From NCBI GenBank assembly GCA_013399015.1, contig VWZX01009068.1, forward strand, positions 1,792,816-1,856,815: 64,000 bases of DNA. Reading direction: 5' to 3'. The stretch is from Galbula dea. Taxonomy: Eukaryota; Chordata; Aves; Piciformes; Galbulidae. Each line of letters begins with the position of its first letter. The first letter of the stretch is position 1. The notes below the pieces were generated by a model. The model searched no databases. It was not told the DNA's origin and saw nothing but the letters and a program-made list of their open reading frames with translations. Below are positions 25,668 through 38,690 of the stretch, one piece after another. A program made the translations under genes and the position numbers.

Positions 25668-26067
25668 CTAATGTCAAAAGGAGGAGAGCACTATGTGAAC
25701 TTCATTGTTAGGGGTCAATTGCTTCTGGTACCTTCCAATACTTGTGATAATTTGGGATACCATAGCACATTCACCTCAAAAGGTTTTTCAGTACATCTCT
25801 AGTTAAGGTCGAAAGGTTCAGAATACATGAAATTAAGCATTGCTGGGAAGTAGTACAAGGCTGTGCTATGCTCAGATCTATAAGCCAGACCTGCCCAACT
25901 TTTACTGATCACTACTTCCAGGATTGTTTTTTTCATAAATGCTCGTATTTCCTTACAGTCCCTTATCTTTCCAGCAAGTGCAACTCCTTCACGCACAAAA
26001 CCACCACACCTATCACATGCAGTAGCAGCAGGGATGCAAGGAGCCCCTGAGCTGCTTGGGGCCAGGG

Positions 26068-26088
26068 CAGCAGCAGCAGCAGCAGCAG
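26068..26088. repeat. (CAG)7 trinucleotide repeat
   Basis: Seven perfect CAG units within a locally GC-rich stretch (about 26,030-26,250). On the minus strand one frame gives a poly-Ala run and another poly-Leu; neither has clear splice support. Confidence 0.9.
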
Positions 26089-27148
26089 CTCCAGCCAGGG
26101 AGCTTGCCTGAGGCTGTGATGCTGCTTGGGGGCCCTCTGCTGGAAACCTTCCCCCTCCTGTCCTCCAGTGACCCCTAGATGAGCAAACCCCAGCTCCAGC
26201 CACCATGAATGGAGTGCGCAGCTGGTGTCTCCTTTGTAGAGAGCAAGCTGCAGGACAACTTGAGCATCCCATCCTAGGGGAGCAGTGGAGAAAGCTGATT
26301 GCATCTGCCTGGAGTTGTGTCCGTGCTGCAGGGCACGAAGCCAAACCAGTCTTTGGTCAAAGCTGAAAACACAGGGCTTTGTTAAAATACAGAAAGTGTG
26401 TTTGCTTATACACCCACGAAAAACACCAGAGCATAGGGTGCTGAAACCCACGCTTCCGCCACCTACAACTGTTGGGATACTGCAGCAACAAATCCCCACC
26501 CCTTCCAGAACGAGGGAAGGAGAGGGACAGAGCAGCCTAGTCAGCTGAAGAACTTGTCTGCTTTCAAACTGTCTCCTCCCTGCTGCAGAGCCAGTTCATG
26601 CAGAAAGCAGGACAGAAAGGACACTTTTTCTTGTTTCAGGACAGGACAGAAATCGTAGGGCTACAGTTAACCCTCTTTAGCACAAAGCTAATTGTATCTA
26701 CATGAAAATGGATTACACAACTAGAACCTCTTCTCTGCTATACAATAGATGTGGATGGACTGCTAAGGAGAGGAGCACAGTCTTCACATCAAGGATTTAT
26801 TCTTTTCCCAGCTTCTCCCCAGCTGTCATTTAGATGATTTTCCTCTTCCTCATTCCTCAACTATTTGCATCCTGGACCAAAAAAAAAAAAGAAAGCTCAG
26901 AGGCATGGGCCAACACACCCTCCAGTCCTTTTGTACAGCACCTGTACTGTGGTCCAGACTGATTCATCTGAGCACCAAATTCTTACAAAGTATTCACCAC
27001 TGTCTTTATCACTTCCTTCTCACTGTGCATCAGCTCAGGAAAGTTTCTAATATTTTACTGCTACCTGGATAATGTAGAAAACTCACTCATTCCCAGTGTA
27101 ATGCCAAGTCCACCAACATGACTAGCACAGACAAAATCTGGAACTTAC

Positions 27149-27304
27149 TGTAAAAAAATCAGCAGCTGCCTCAACAAGCCTTCTTACCCTCTGGTCGAAG
27201 CCACCTTCCAACATGCTGATGGTGATAGGCATTAGGGTTAGGAGGCAATGTACATCAGAATAAACTGCCTGCTTCTCTAAAATTGCATCCTTGCCTTTCC
27301 TACA
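27149..27304 (-). CDS. Candidate coding exon of gene X (27.3 kb)
   Basis: The exon is 156 bases, 52 codons, phase 0 to phase 0. The donor TTACA|GTAAGT is strong. The acceptor is either tgtcag (used here) or a tag five bases further in. The peptide includes LTLMPITISMLEGGFDQRVR and then RLVEAAADFF, which resembles paired amphipathic helices as in helical-repeat proteins; that is only an impression. An internal GTAAGA could act as an earlier donor. Function unknown. Confidence 0.42.
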
Positions 27305-28023
27305 CTGACAGCATCTGGTCTCAAGCACTGAATAGCTTGAACAGCAGGTCCCTATGATCCTCTTAATCCAAGACTACACCTTTTACCCAAGGCAAAAAAT
27401 TCCCACCTAGATACATAACTGTGCCTGGCTGACAAACCCCCAAAAGCTGGAACACATTAAGGTGTTTCCAAAACAAACTTTCTTTCCATTGTAATTGTTT
27501 TAAAGAGATTGAGGATAGCTCTAGGCTTAGCAAAGGGATTCTAATCCAACATCTTTTCAGCTGGTAACGTCTAAGATCAGATATTGCAGTCTTCTTCAGT
27601 AAGTGCCCTATTGTCTGAGAGCCTCCATGAAGATGAAATTTCTTTGGACACCTCCACAGGGTTTTGGAGAGGCCATATGGCAGCAGCAGGAAATTCAACA
27701 CTCAGCATGCCACAAGTAAAAAGCCACTTCCTTGTGAAATCTCTCCAGCTGGGGAATGCTCTCTTCACAAGGCAAACACCTCCAGAACCAAGCCACGGGA
27801 TCTAAAAGGCTTTGCTTAGGGCTGAATGAGATGAAAGAGAATAAATTTTTCTTGAAGGTGTAAGTCACAAACTGAATATTTATAGGAAATGTCTTTGATA
27901 AACATGTTTGTCATCTCTACAACCATGAGTCAAGATACAGGTGGCTCCCTCTTATTCTTAAGGCAGAATCAGTAACACAGGTACTCTACTGATCAATTAC
28001 CAACTTGTTTTCCTAATCCAATC

Positions 28024-28043
28024 ATATATATATATATATATAT
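28024..28043. repeat. (AT)10 microsatellite
   Basis: Twenty bases of perfect AT repeat within AT-rich intron-like sequence. Confidence 0.9.
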
Positions 28044-30839
28044 CTCCAAGCATCCTTCTCAGGTGAGGTCTTGTGATAAATGTCTGAAAAGAAGCTATAA
28101 AACTATCACATCAGGAAAATTCATAGTAAAGTCCATGGAGAGCTATATTGCTTAGCTCCAGACAATTTATCATTAACTGGTTTTCAGTACTGTTTAGGTT
28201 ATTCTTCTTGGAATATTGTTGTTTCCTTACTTAACCAATTGAAACAACAGATAGTCATCTAAATTATTTCTTCTTCTTCTCAGTTCATCTCAGCTCTTTG
28301 CCTTTAACCATTTTCCTACTGTAATAATACAGACTTTTTATTCCCAGCGAACAACAGTGTTTCCATTGATTAACTTTTAAAGCATTGCCTACTTTTTCCC
28401 CTGAGGGGGGTCTCTCTTGACACAGAAGAAAAAGCTACACAGGAGCAACTGGTACTTGCAATTATGTTAACGTAAGTTGCTCATAGTTTCCCATCTGTCA
28501 TTTCATTTCTAGACTTCAGGTCATTTTAATGCAGGTCACAACTGATAATGCTGTATACCAAAGGCTGCTTTGGTGTGTTGGTTTGATTGGTTCTTTTTTC
28601 CCTTTGGGAAGGGTTTCACTTTTCTATCCCATTGTCTATTCCAAGTCATCAGGAAAATTTGCTTTTCTTTTCAAATCATTAAACAGCAGCATTATCATTC
28701 ACTGCTTTGGGTTTTCACATCTCTTGCTCTTTTTCTACTCTTTTATATAAACATATCCTAAGTAAAACATTTTAAACCAAACATTGGCAGGTCATACTGA
28801 ACCAGAAATCTGTGCTCTCTAAATAAAGCTTTGATGACATAACAATTTTTAAATCATTTGTTTAGTAATCCCAACAGAAACAGAGTATTTTATAGCAAAC
28901 AACAATTCTGGAGTAGCAGATTAACTCCAAAAGGTCTTTGCCACTTTAAGACAGTCAAAAGAGGGAAAAAAAAATCCAGCAGAGTGGCTTTTGCTCTTTT
29001 CTGCTCAGAGATTACAGACAATCACAACTGTGATTGCCTGCAAGATGACTGCTCAAAAGCCACCAAGCTAAAAGAGAAAAAGCAACACTGAGACCTGGTT
29101 GCTCTTTCAGTGCTCTTCTCAGCCCAGCAGCCTTTTACTACAGCAGCTTCTGCAAGCTCAGACAGACAAGTAGTAGCCCTAGACCTTCAGGATTCATCAA
29201 AAAGGAATGGAGAAGCAACCTGAGCCACCATTACCCTAAGGCAATGCATCCTGAAGACCTTTGGATAGATGTTTAGGTATGAACCCACTGCCCTGGCCAA
29301 CCCTGTCACACATTGACATTTGTTCCCACTACACAGGAGTAGCTGAGCTGGGCGCCTTATGGCAGGAGACACTAGCAAGTTCAGAGGAACTACATCAAGG
29401 AAAAAACCTACCCACAAGCCCTGCTGCTGAAACCACTTATTAAAACACACCTCTTGTGGTTACCTCCAGCAACACTCCCTAAAGAAGGCTGCAGCAAAAA
29501 GCCCATGAGAACAAACACTTATCTCCTCAACAATGGGAAGGAGGCAATTTGTTGAGCAGAAGTCCAACGGCAAAGACTGCCTTACTGTAAGAAACAGTGA
29601 GGGCAGGTAGTGGAACTGCCTGGGAAGCACCTCAGAAGCACAAATCTGCAAGAACTACTTAAGGGACCAGGCTGCCACATACAAGAGAGACCAGCCTCAG
29701 CCCCTACAGGCTTCCAGTAAGGAAAATAAATTCAAGGCATATCAGCTTAAGACTAATAGAAATTAAGGCACTGCATAAAGTAAAAATGTGCAGAAATAAT
29801 ATCTTCTGCCCTAAAACTAATAAACTAAGGCTTCACTTCAGCATTTATGTAGCAACAGGAGATGACTGTCTTGAGACAACACTCTGTTCTGTGTGCTTTA
29901 CAGGACTCAGGGCATGACTGAGTATTGACAATATGAAGGGACAGCATGTTCTGGTGGAGCATTCTAAGAACAACAGTAGTGCTGTCAAAGGGCAAGCTTT
30001 CACTTTATGCCTACGCAGCACCAGAATAAAATATTTCCTTTGAAGAACCTCACATATCATTTCATTAATGCAAACATATGAAGAATATCTTCATCTCTCA
30101 GAGCCTTGAACTTTTTGCCTGTGTTCTCTTCTCACACTCATAATCCCATTTCAAAGCTCCCATCTTTCCCCACCAAGGGAGAAGATATCCTCAAGGAATC
30201 TACCAGGTCTTTCTCAAAGACTAGAGCATTTTCTTGCAAAGCTATTATCTTCAGTGGAGCAGCAAAGGGTTGCCTTTCGGGGCACAATATTGTCTTCATT
30301 TTCAGCCCTGCTTTGGTGGGAAAAAGCAGCCAAGGGCACTAAGATTCTGTTTCTCTACTGCAGCAGAGATAACGTAATTCATGTCCAAGCACCAGTGGTA
30401 TTCCTGGGCTCATTGTGCAACTATTCCAGGTGCCACTATGCCCTAGAAGTAGCATTAGATCAACCCTCTCCCTCCTGAAATGTATTAATGCTTAACATGC
30501 ATTACAGTGAGACCCCAGAAGGGGAATGGCACTTGTGTGCAAAGAGGCCCCTAAACACCCACCATCAAGGAATATGATGAACCTCTCCTATCTCATTGAC
30601 CCTCAATGTGTATTTTACTATTTCCTCCCCAAAACGAACAGGGACTGTCACTTGGGCCAGGCAAAGGGCAGCCTCCTGATCCAAGACATCAGAAGAGGAT
30701 ACTGATGCAGTGGAAGTCAGGGGAAAACTGTTTTCCCCTCACTCAGAATAACATCATCTAGCCTTTTCTTTCTACTTCACTGCCTATATTGTTTTGTGAA
30801 ATTGAATTCCAACTTCCTTCTCACATGAAAACTTCTTAC

Positions 30840-30924
30840 GGAGTTGACGGGGAGATTCCAAAGGATGGTAACTGTTGTTTGAAATCACTTCAAAGGACCT
30901 TTTTTCCCTCTCTTGTATTAATAG
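30840..30924 (-). CDS. Candidate coding exon of gene X (30.9 kb)
   Basis: The exon is 85 bases with a good acceptor (ttcctcattccag) and donor CTCC|GTAAGA. It starts in phase 0, reads LLIQEREKRSFEVISNNSYH and eight more codons, and leaves one base. It joins in phase to the 31.9 kb exon, forming a continuous hydrophilic segment. Function unknown. The next exon downstream that would accept one base was not identified. Confidence 0.42.
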
Positions 30925-31909
30925 CTGGAATGAGGAAATTGGTTTGGATTTCATACTTACATCTGCTCCCCAAGTCTTCACGCATTTCAAAACCCCATCT
31001 TAAGCCAAACCTGTTTCTATTAAAAGGCTCCTGATCCACACAAGCTCTCACACCCATTCCTTTCCACTTCCACCCATATCTGCAGCCCCACGTTACAACT
31101 GGCAGCCAGAGGTGCCAGAAATAACCACAAGAAAGGCTGCCATGAAAACTCCAGCCAAGTTTTGGATATCCAGGCACTTTACACAAGCATCTATGCTTAG
31201 AGTACTTCATCTGAAGTCAACCTGAACTCCATCTTATAAAGTGTGCATATCACAGATAAAATATCAAAAAATGTAAAGGCAATTACATTTTTTCCCCCCT
31301 CCATAAAAATGTGCAGGAATACAGTCGTTTTACAAGCCTATTAGGGCATACTTCTAACAGTCTGATGATGTTCCTGCCCCACTGGTACTAGCTAATGGTT
31401 TGGTTTCATTTTGAAGTAGTTCCCCCTCCCCTTCAAAGTCTATGCTACAGTGATTTTGGAAACTGGGTCAAAATGCAATTACAACATTCCCATGCTTTGG
31501 GGTGGGGAAAAAATAAAAGGAAGAAGAATGGTAGGAAGAAATACCTTTGGCTGTAAGCCAGCATCATGCTTCTTGCATTCCCACCTGTGCTGCAGCCTAG
31601 AGCAGCCCTGAGCACTCCTACAGCAAGTTGTTGTTTCCCAGCACGGGTGGCAAGGAAGAGCGTGCTTTGGTCTTAAAGCAGGGTTTCCTGGCCAGACCTC
31701 AGCCACCTCTGCCTTCACATCTGTGCTGGAGGATGGGAACAGGCATAAGATGCAGCAGGTGACAGGGGACAGACCCAGATGGTGGGGCAGCAATTCCTGC
31801 AGAGGACAACCTAGGTTCTCTCAGCAAGCAGCAGCTGCTGCCCTGTGACTCAGTTACAGGGAAAGCTATAGCAGCCAGCACAGATCTCCAAAGCTCTCCC
31901 TCAGCTCAC

Positions 31910-32003
31910 CATCCCCGTCTTTTCCTCTGCAGCGGCATAAGCAATAAATCCTCGTACACCGGTTCCCTGTCTCCACTGAGCAGCATTCACTGGTCCCAAA
32001 TGG
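31910..32003 (-). CDS. Candidate coding exon of gene X (31.9 kb)
   Basis: The exon is 94 bases with acceptor aaaatgtccactag and a good donor GGATG|GTGAGC. One leading base and 31 codons read through GPVNAAQWRQGTGVRGFIAY and end in phase 0. Several CpG dinucleotides survive inside the frame although the flanks are CpG-poor, which is a mild sign of coding constraint. It joins in phase to both the 32.1 kb and 30.9 kb candidates. Function unknown. Confidence 0.42.
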
Positions 32004-32093
32004 CTAGTGGACATTTTGAGTTGAGAACTAACCACTGACTGCTTCCTATGTGACCTCACTACTCACTAACTTGCATTTTGCAAAGTCACTCAC

Positions 32094-32144
32094 CTTCTTC
32101 TACTAGCAAATTCCATTACTTTTGCAAAGATGTGAACAGAGTCC
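32094..32144 (-). CDS. Small candidate exon of gene X (32.1 kb)
   Basis: The exon is 51 bases with a very strong donor, GAAG|GTGAGTG. The acceptor (gaaatacag) has a poor pyrimidine tract. The frame reads DSVHIFAKVMEFASRR and leaves two bases, which join in phase to the 31.9 kb candidate as a Ser codon. The small size makes it less certain than its neighbours. Confidence 0.33.
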
Positions 32145-35100
32145 CTGTATTTCTCCTCTCATGAGTTTGCACAAACCAACTGTTCATTTACTTATTACAA
32201 GAAATCAGCTTTATTAGAGACATCTGCTTTTGGTGTCATTGTCTACTACAGCTGACAAAACTTAAACTGTGCTTTCATATGTGAACATTTTCCACAGGAG
32301 AAGGAAAATACTTGCTGTGTGTTTAGACATGCCTTTATTGTCACACTTACAACACAATCTATCATACCTTATCAAATTGCACATCTTCAGCAAAGATGTG
32401 CAGATAGTTTGTGACAACATGTTTAGGAGGCTTTCAAACACGGAAAAGGGAATGACTCAAAGACTTATTTATTCCACATCTTCCTAACTAGGTCTCTCTG
32501 AGAAACACAGAGCCCATTATACATGTCCCCTGTCCTGCTCTGTCCCTCATTGTTTCTTGTACACAGTTATCACAAACCAATTCCCTCTGCTGCTTTGCTC
32601 CCCAGTTTTGTTTTCTACAGTTCTCAGAAAAACAGTTCTAACTCTGCAGCATTTGCTGGCTCTGCTCCCAATTAATAATTGCAGGTTAGAGTTGGGTACT
32701 TATGGCTGCAGATTAAGGCATAAAAACATTCAACAGTTTCCGAGAGATATAGACATACAACCTTTCTTTTTCTAACACTGAACAGAGTTTATCTTGCTAT
32801 CACAATGTTCCAGGGAGATGTTATGCCAATTATCTTAATGATTTAAACAGATCAAAAAGTTGGCTCAGCAAGAGCATTTGCCACTTACAACAAACCACAA
32901 GCCTGATGTTATCCAAGAAGTAACTGTAATATGCTAGCACAGGCTAGACAGATCATACACAGGATAAAAAAAAAGAATTCTCATTAAATGACTCCATAAT
33001 CATCCACACAGCATCAAACAATAACACAAGGCAAAATGGACAGATTTCCACTGGACATTTGTGTTCTTTGAAACATGTTGCAAGGCACAGGGCCACTTGA
33101 GAAAACCCAAGAGCTTGCTTTCAGAGGCAGTAATAGACCCTGGTGCAAAAGACCTTGCACTTAAAAAGTCTTATACTGGTCATGTCCTGTATTAACAGGA
33201 AAACCTCTGTGAAATGCCACAGAGAAAAAATAAAGTGTTGGGATTTCAGACTGGAGGTCACTTCATCCCTCCTGAATGACTCTGCCTCTTAGCATCCTGT
33301 GTCAAACTAGGCTGCCCAGACCTACCTCCAGTCCATCCACAGATCCAGCTGTTCCATCAGGACCCTTTAGCAGGAGGATACGCAGTGATTTGCAGCAGCT
33401 CACCTTCCACATCCACTCCAGCTCAAAGAGAGAGGCAGAGCCCAGTAAACATTGTCCAAGCTTGGAAGAACACTTTTTAACTTCAAGTCTGTTAATGACA
33501 TTTACTGTGGCCCCTTTTTTCCCTCCCCTCTGCCCCCCCAGTGAAAGTGATCAAAATAGTTCCCCCCTGTGACATTTTGCTTCATTTGACCAATCAACTG
33601 TGGGAGCGTCTCCCTTAAAGCCACTGAAAGCCAAGCAAGAGCAGCAATGCCAGCCACCATCAGGTGAGTGCAAAAGTAGGGGCAACCCTGTGAAAACCTA
33701 ATCTTTATGCTGCCAGCAAAGAGGGCATGGGGTCCAGAACAAACAGGAATATCCCACTGCTCCCATTTGCTTTGCATATGCCTTTGGTGTAAGCTGAGCC
33801 CTTCATCTAGTGACGCTGTAACTAATATGTGTCAGCAATCTGTCTGTAGTCCAAACTACCCATCTTGGGCCTGACCGAAGCTAGTCTGGCCTTCTCTCCT
33901 GTCTCTGTGAGGTTTTCTGCACCCACCTGACCCTTCACACCACTCACCTCATTTAACACCTTTTATTTCTCCTTGAAACATGGTCCCCCAACAAGCCAAT
34001 TACACTTACTTCTCCCTAAGCCCTTACTCATGCTCCTGCCGTGGGACTCCACTACCTTACAGCAGCATGCAAACGTATATACATATGAGGACACAGAACA
34101 TAACCACAGAGAGCTGCAGGTAGGGCGCAGCAACCAGGCTGTCTCCCCAGGGTGCTAGCGCAGGCAAAGTGAACAGCAGGACCACAATGGATTTACCAGC
34201 CCCTGCTCTGTTAGGTAACTTCACATCTAAAATCTGTGTGCATGTTTCCATGGTAGGGGAAAAGCAGAAAGTGCAAGCCAAGGAGCAGGCAAGAAAATAG
34301 AACCTCCTTATTTTCTTGATGTACATAAGCACTGAAGACACTGGCAACCTCTGGGTTCAGCAGTGAACTCCAAAGTGCTCCTTCCTTACATCAGTTTGCT
34401 TACTATTCGTGGCATCTATACTTGCCTTCATCCTGTTTCTGTACCCAGACGCAAGGACTTGACTGCTTGCTCAAAATGCAAGATGTGCCTTCACAAAAAT
34501 CATATCACGAGTACTAAGATGGATAAGATTTCCAAGTGTGTTAACTCTCCACAGCCAACTCTTTCAAAACAGACTGCACATTACCTCCAGTTCTACCTAA
34601 ACCTATCACATATCTTACTCAGCAGTTACTTCTTGTAGACAACCAAACAGAGCACACTTGCCTCATTTTCAAGGCAAGTAGTAGAGATAAAATGCAAAAC
34701 TCAAAAGCTGTTCCAAGGAAATCCCTTTTCCCTTCTGTCTTGGACATTGCAAGTCTTCTGGAAATGATTTCACTTCCAGCATGAATTGGCTCAGATCACA
34801 TATGGCTGAAGTACCTTTTTTTCTTAAGTTGCTGAAGCCAGTGTAGCTTTGGTAACCACAGCTTTGACTATAGCATTTGGATATTATTGCACAGAACTTG
34901 CCAGCACCCTACCCTGCTGTGCTGTACAATGACAGGCTCAGAGAACACGTCTGTTCCAAAAAGTTTAGTATCTAAGTGGACCAGGCAACAAGAGGAGATG
35001 CCATCACCTGTGATTTACAGTTGGAGGTACAAAGAGGAACAGACTTACTCATCTGCAGTATAGAGTGAACAAAACCAGCTTTAGCCCCGCTCTAGTGTCT

Positions 35101-38100
35101 TACCAATTTTCTTCTCAGCCCAAGGTGCCTCCAGTTAATGGAAACTCATTATTAGCCTACAGCTAAGCCTCAGAAGAGATTTTCTTTCCATAATTAACTC
35201 TTCAAAACGCTTTTTCTTCCTAACTTTTTTCTAGGTCTTTCAGGGAAGAAGTTTTAAAACATTTTAATTTAAAGAATGGTAATAAATGATAGGAAAAGCA
35301 TTCAGACCAGCATGTTAACCTTAAGCTCTCCAAGCAAACTGCCAAACTTAACATAAGAATCAATGAGGAAGAGAAGTTGCAGTGCCAAAAACCAGCAAGT
35401 CTGGTTTTGGGGACTGTTGCAGCAGAACAAGAACTCCACAGCCACACAGTACAGAGCACCAGACCGCACATGCTCACCCTACTGATGCAAGATTTTCAGC
35501 ATTTGATGGAACCATATTTATGGTTGCTTAGATATCACCTATTCTGCCCCAGGCAGCTCAGTTACCATGTGCTCTAATGTATTCTGGTTTACAAAACAGA
35601 AACCAGAATGGCTGTGTTTTTATACCTGGTCCAAATGAAGTCAGTACTGCCAAATTATCTGACAATATTCAAGTCTGATACACCTGAACACATAACCACA
35701 GCCTGATAACTAGCCTGTCAGATTATTCTATTGTTTGGTTGGGTTTTTTTTTTTCCTTTGGAAAGCTAGAACGGCACCCTTACATTAACTTGTATTTAGG
35801 AATAAAGCCAAAGCCATACTGCTACCAGCCTAAGAACACCTAATGAAGAACTGAAACGCGTTCAATTTAAATCTAACAGAAAAAAAAGAAAAAGAATAAA
35901 AACACATCTAAGAACACAGCAGAGTATTCAGCACTTATCCTTTACGGCATAACAGTTTGTAAGGATTTCAGTACAATAAAAGAAACTTACAGTTGAAGTC
36001 ATTAAAACTCTGTTTGGAAGGGGTAGTATTCCAAAATCAGTGTGCGGCCATCACAGAAACCAAGAGAATTTAAAATTCTTCAACTCCATGGAAATTAATA
36101 CCAAGTAGGGGAGGGTGCTTTAAAACAAACAAAGCTATTTTTAGCTGCATATTAAAACATACATTTCTGGGTTCTACAGCTAGCAGTTTTTAGCCAAGTA
36201 ACAGGGCATACTATAGTACACTGTGGCATTTAATGCTTGAGATGGTCCTTTAAAGATGAAGTGCAGAAGGAGATACTAAGGTTAAGTGAAAGCCAATTCC
36301 TTCTCTCGAGAGCCTGCTTTGCAGCCCAAGACATACAAAACCTTTCCCTGCTGAGGCAGGGTGTACACCAAGTGCCAGGAAATAGGTGTAAAGCTGCATC
36401 AGGAATACACACCGGAGGAGGCAGCGGGTCACGAAGAGACATGTTTGAAAACCAAGGCAGAACCACTTACATGGCAGTTCACCTACTCTGCCTTAGGGAA
36501 AATTCAGGACATTGCTACTTCTTGCTTTCTTACCTACAAGTGACAAGAGAAGAGATACCAGGCATTCCTTTTCAGAGATACAAAAGTAGGTTCCCCCAGC
36601 TCAGTTGCCTGTGTTCAGCAACAGCAGATGCCAGGAAAAGCAGCCGTCAGCCTCCTCTCTCTTTGTTCTTCCCTTTAAAAAGTGCCATGTTCTGCTCTCT
36701 TTTCCCCAAGGCCCAGTCTCACAGGGATGACAAGCTGGAGTCAGATCACTGCTCATGTCACCTCCATCCCTTAGCTTTCACAGCATATCAGTTACTGCCT
36801 TCTAGATTCCCACTAAAAACATGAGAAAGTACAACATTCTCTTGGAAAAGATCCAGTTCAGTCCCAAAAATACTTGTTTAAAGGTATTTCAAAAAGAAAA
36901 AAAGTATTTAATCTGTTTTAATTGTTGAGGTAGTATTGTGAATCTATTTTAAATGGACTATGACACCCACATATTATAAAATTACTATTTTATACACACC
37001 CTGTAAGTCTGAAGATTTGTACTATGAACTTACTAAACATTTTATTCATCTTGGGTTTGGTCAGTATTAAGGAAAGGATTGTATAAAGCTCTAAAAAAGA
37101 CCTGTCACCATTCCTGCTGGGTCAGAGACAGCTAATTTAAAAAGACTTCAAAGGATGCAGAGTTAGGCTATTAGAGATGACGCAGATGCTCTCACAAAGT
37201 CCCACCATAGCAGTGAAGAAGATATGAAGGAAGCAATCAGGAAGAGAGGAAGCAGGGATATTACACCCCAAAATTAATACTGCTGAGGAAAGAAAGGGAA
37301 AACGGTATTCAAAGAAATGGACAGAAGAAAATCCACAGGGTAAGTGATCACTCCTGCTTGCCAAAAGAGGATGTGTGACCCAGCCCTTGCAAAACAACAA
37401 AAGCCCCTATGGGCTATGGAGCTTGCTCTAGTTCCCATTAGGGTTGGCATCTGCAGCCTGTATTTATAGAAATGCGTTGTCCTCACCACACTGGCTCTTG
37501 TATAACATTGCAGGCATTGCTCCCCTCTGCTTCCATTATCTCCAATTACAGGCAGGCAGTGCAACGTGATGCATGAGGAGAATGACCCTTTGCCTAGCTA
37601 GCATGCTACCAGCACCACGATAGTCCTCTCAGATCCCACCTAGCGATGACAAGCTGCTTAGCCCAGTGGTGTGTGGCAGGGGTTGCCAGAGGTACCTGGT
37701 TGCCACGGCACCGCCTGGAGCAGAAAGGATGTGCCATTTATCCATGGCCTGAGCAATGGATCTTATTGAGTATGGCCTGAGCTTCCCTGCCTGCAGAACA
37801 CAAAGATCCTAAAAATCCTAAGGCATTTTGAGAACCACAAAAGAAAGAATTCATTTACAACTATTAGTATTATTACTGAGGAAGTACAGTCCTCCTCACC
37901 AGGGAACAGATGGAAACCTTCAAGCTGGTCAGACTGCAGAGATCTCTGGCATTGCCGTTCTCCCCTTTATGAAGCATGGCACATATGGGATTATGCAGAA
38001 AGAGCTGGACAGGAGTACCTTCTGGGCTGTAAATTATTAGCTAGTCTCCTGTCTTCTGTGTATCCCACCTGTATCACATTCTTGATGTTGTCTACACTCA

Positions 38101-38531
38101 AGTTTGGCTTTTTCAGTCTGTACTTTCTCTTCCCTTACAAAGTTTCGCTCTATACTTGCTGGTATCATATTTTTTCATACCCTTAAAATTTATTGCAAGA
38201 GTTGCTGCAGAATCTAATTAAAAGCTAATTATAATTAGCTCTGTAGTATTTCTTCTCACATTTCAGTGTGAGTAATCAGATAAAAATGCCAAAACTCAAA
38301 ACACAAAGGAATTTATCTCTGATACAAAGACATAAAAATGCTGCTTCTCCTCTGCACTGACACCCAGTTGCCACATTTGTAGAATTGTCACTGGAATCCT
38401 GTAAAATGTATGTGCCACAGATGTCACCAGCTGAAGTAGCACAGCTTCAGAAAATAGGTTTCATTTTTTTGGAAGCCGAGGAACTTGACCACTGCTACTT
38501 TCAGATATGCTGTGCATTAGTAAAAGGTTAC

Positions 38532-38690
38532 CAGAAACAAGAGCTCTAAAATCAACTCTGCAGTTCTTTTCCACTGGATCTTTCTCCTCTTCCTCGTATT
38601 GAAAAGCAGTGAAGTTTAACTCAATATAGTAAGCATTATCTCCAAGTCTGACTTGGCATCCAGTGAAATGAGTAGGAGAATTAATTTCCC
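38532..38690 (-). CDS. Candidate coding exon of gene X (38.6 kb)
   Basis: The exon is 159 bases, bounded by an AG acceptor (gtgatttcag) and a donor TTCTG|GTAACC. It enters after two bases and reads 52 codons, including GCQVRLGDNAYYIELNFTAF followed by an acidic run of four Glu, and leaves one base. The same frame stays open about 26 codons past the donor and then meets TGA, so it could instead be a terminal exon ending near 38,458. The fragment looks like a soluble domain with amphipathic strands. Function unknown. Confidence 0.4.

Noticed and set aside
27577..27768. Protein-like frames near 27.6 kb
   Set aside because: Two minus frames and one plus frame are all open and plausible, and no clean acceptor and donor pair selects one.
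36237..36824. 195-codon plus-strand open frame
   Set aside because: No splice context, heterogeneous composition and no family resemblance; long random frames are expected at this rate in 64 kb.
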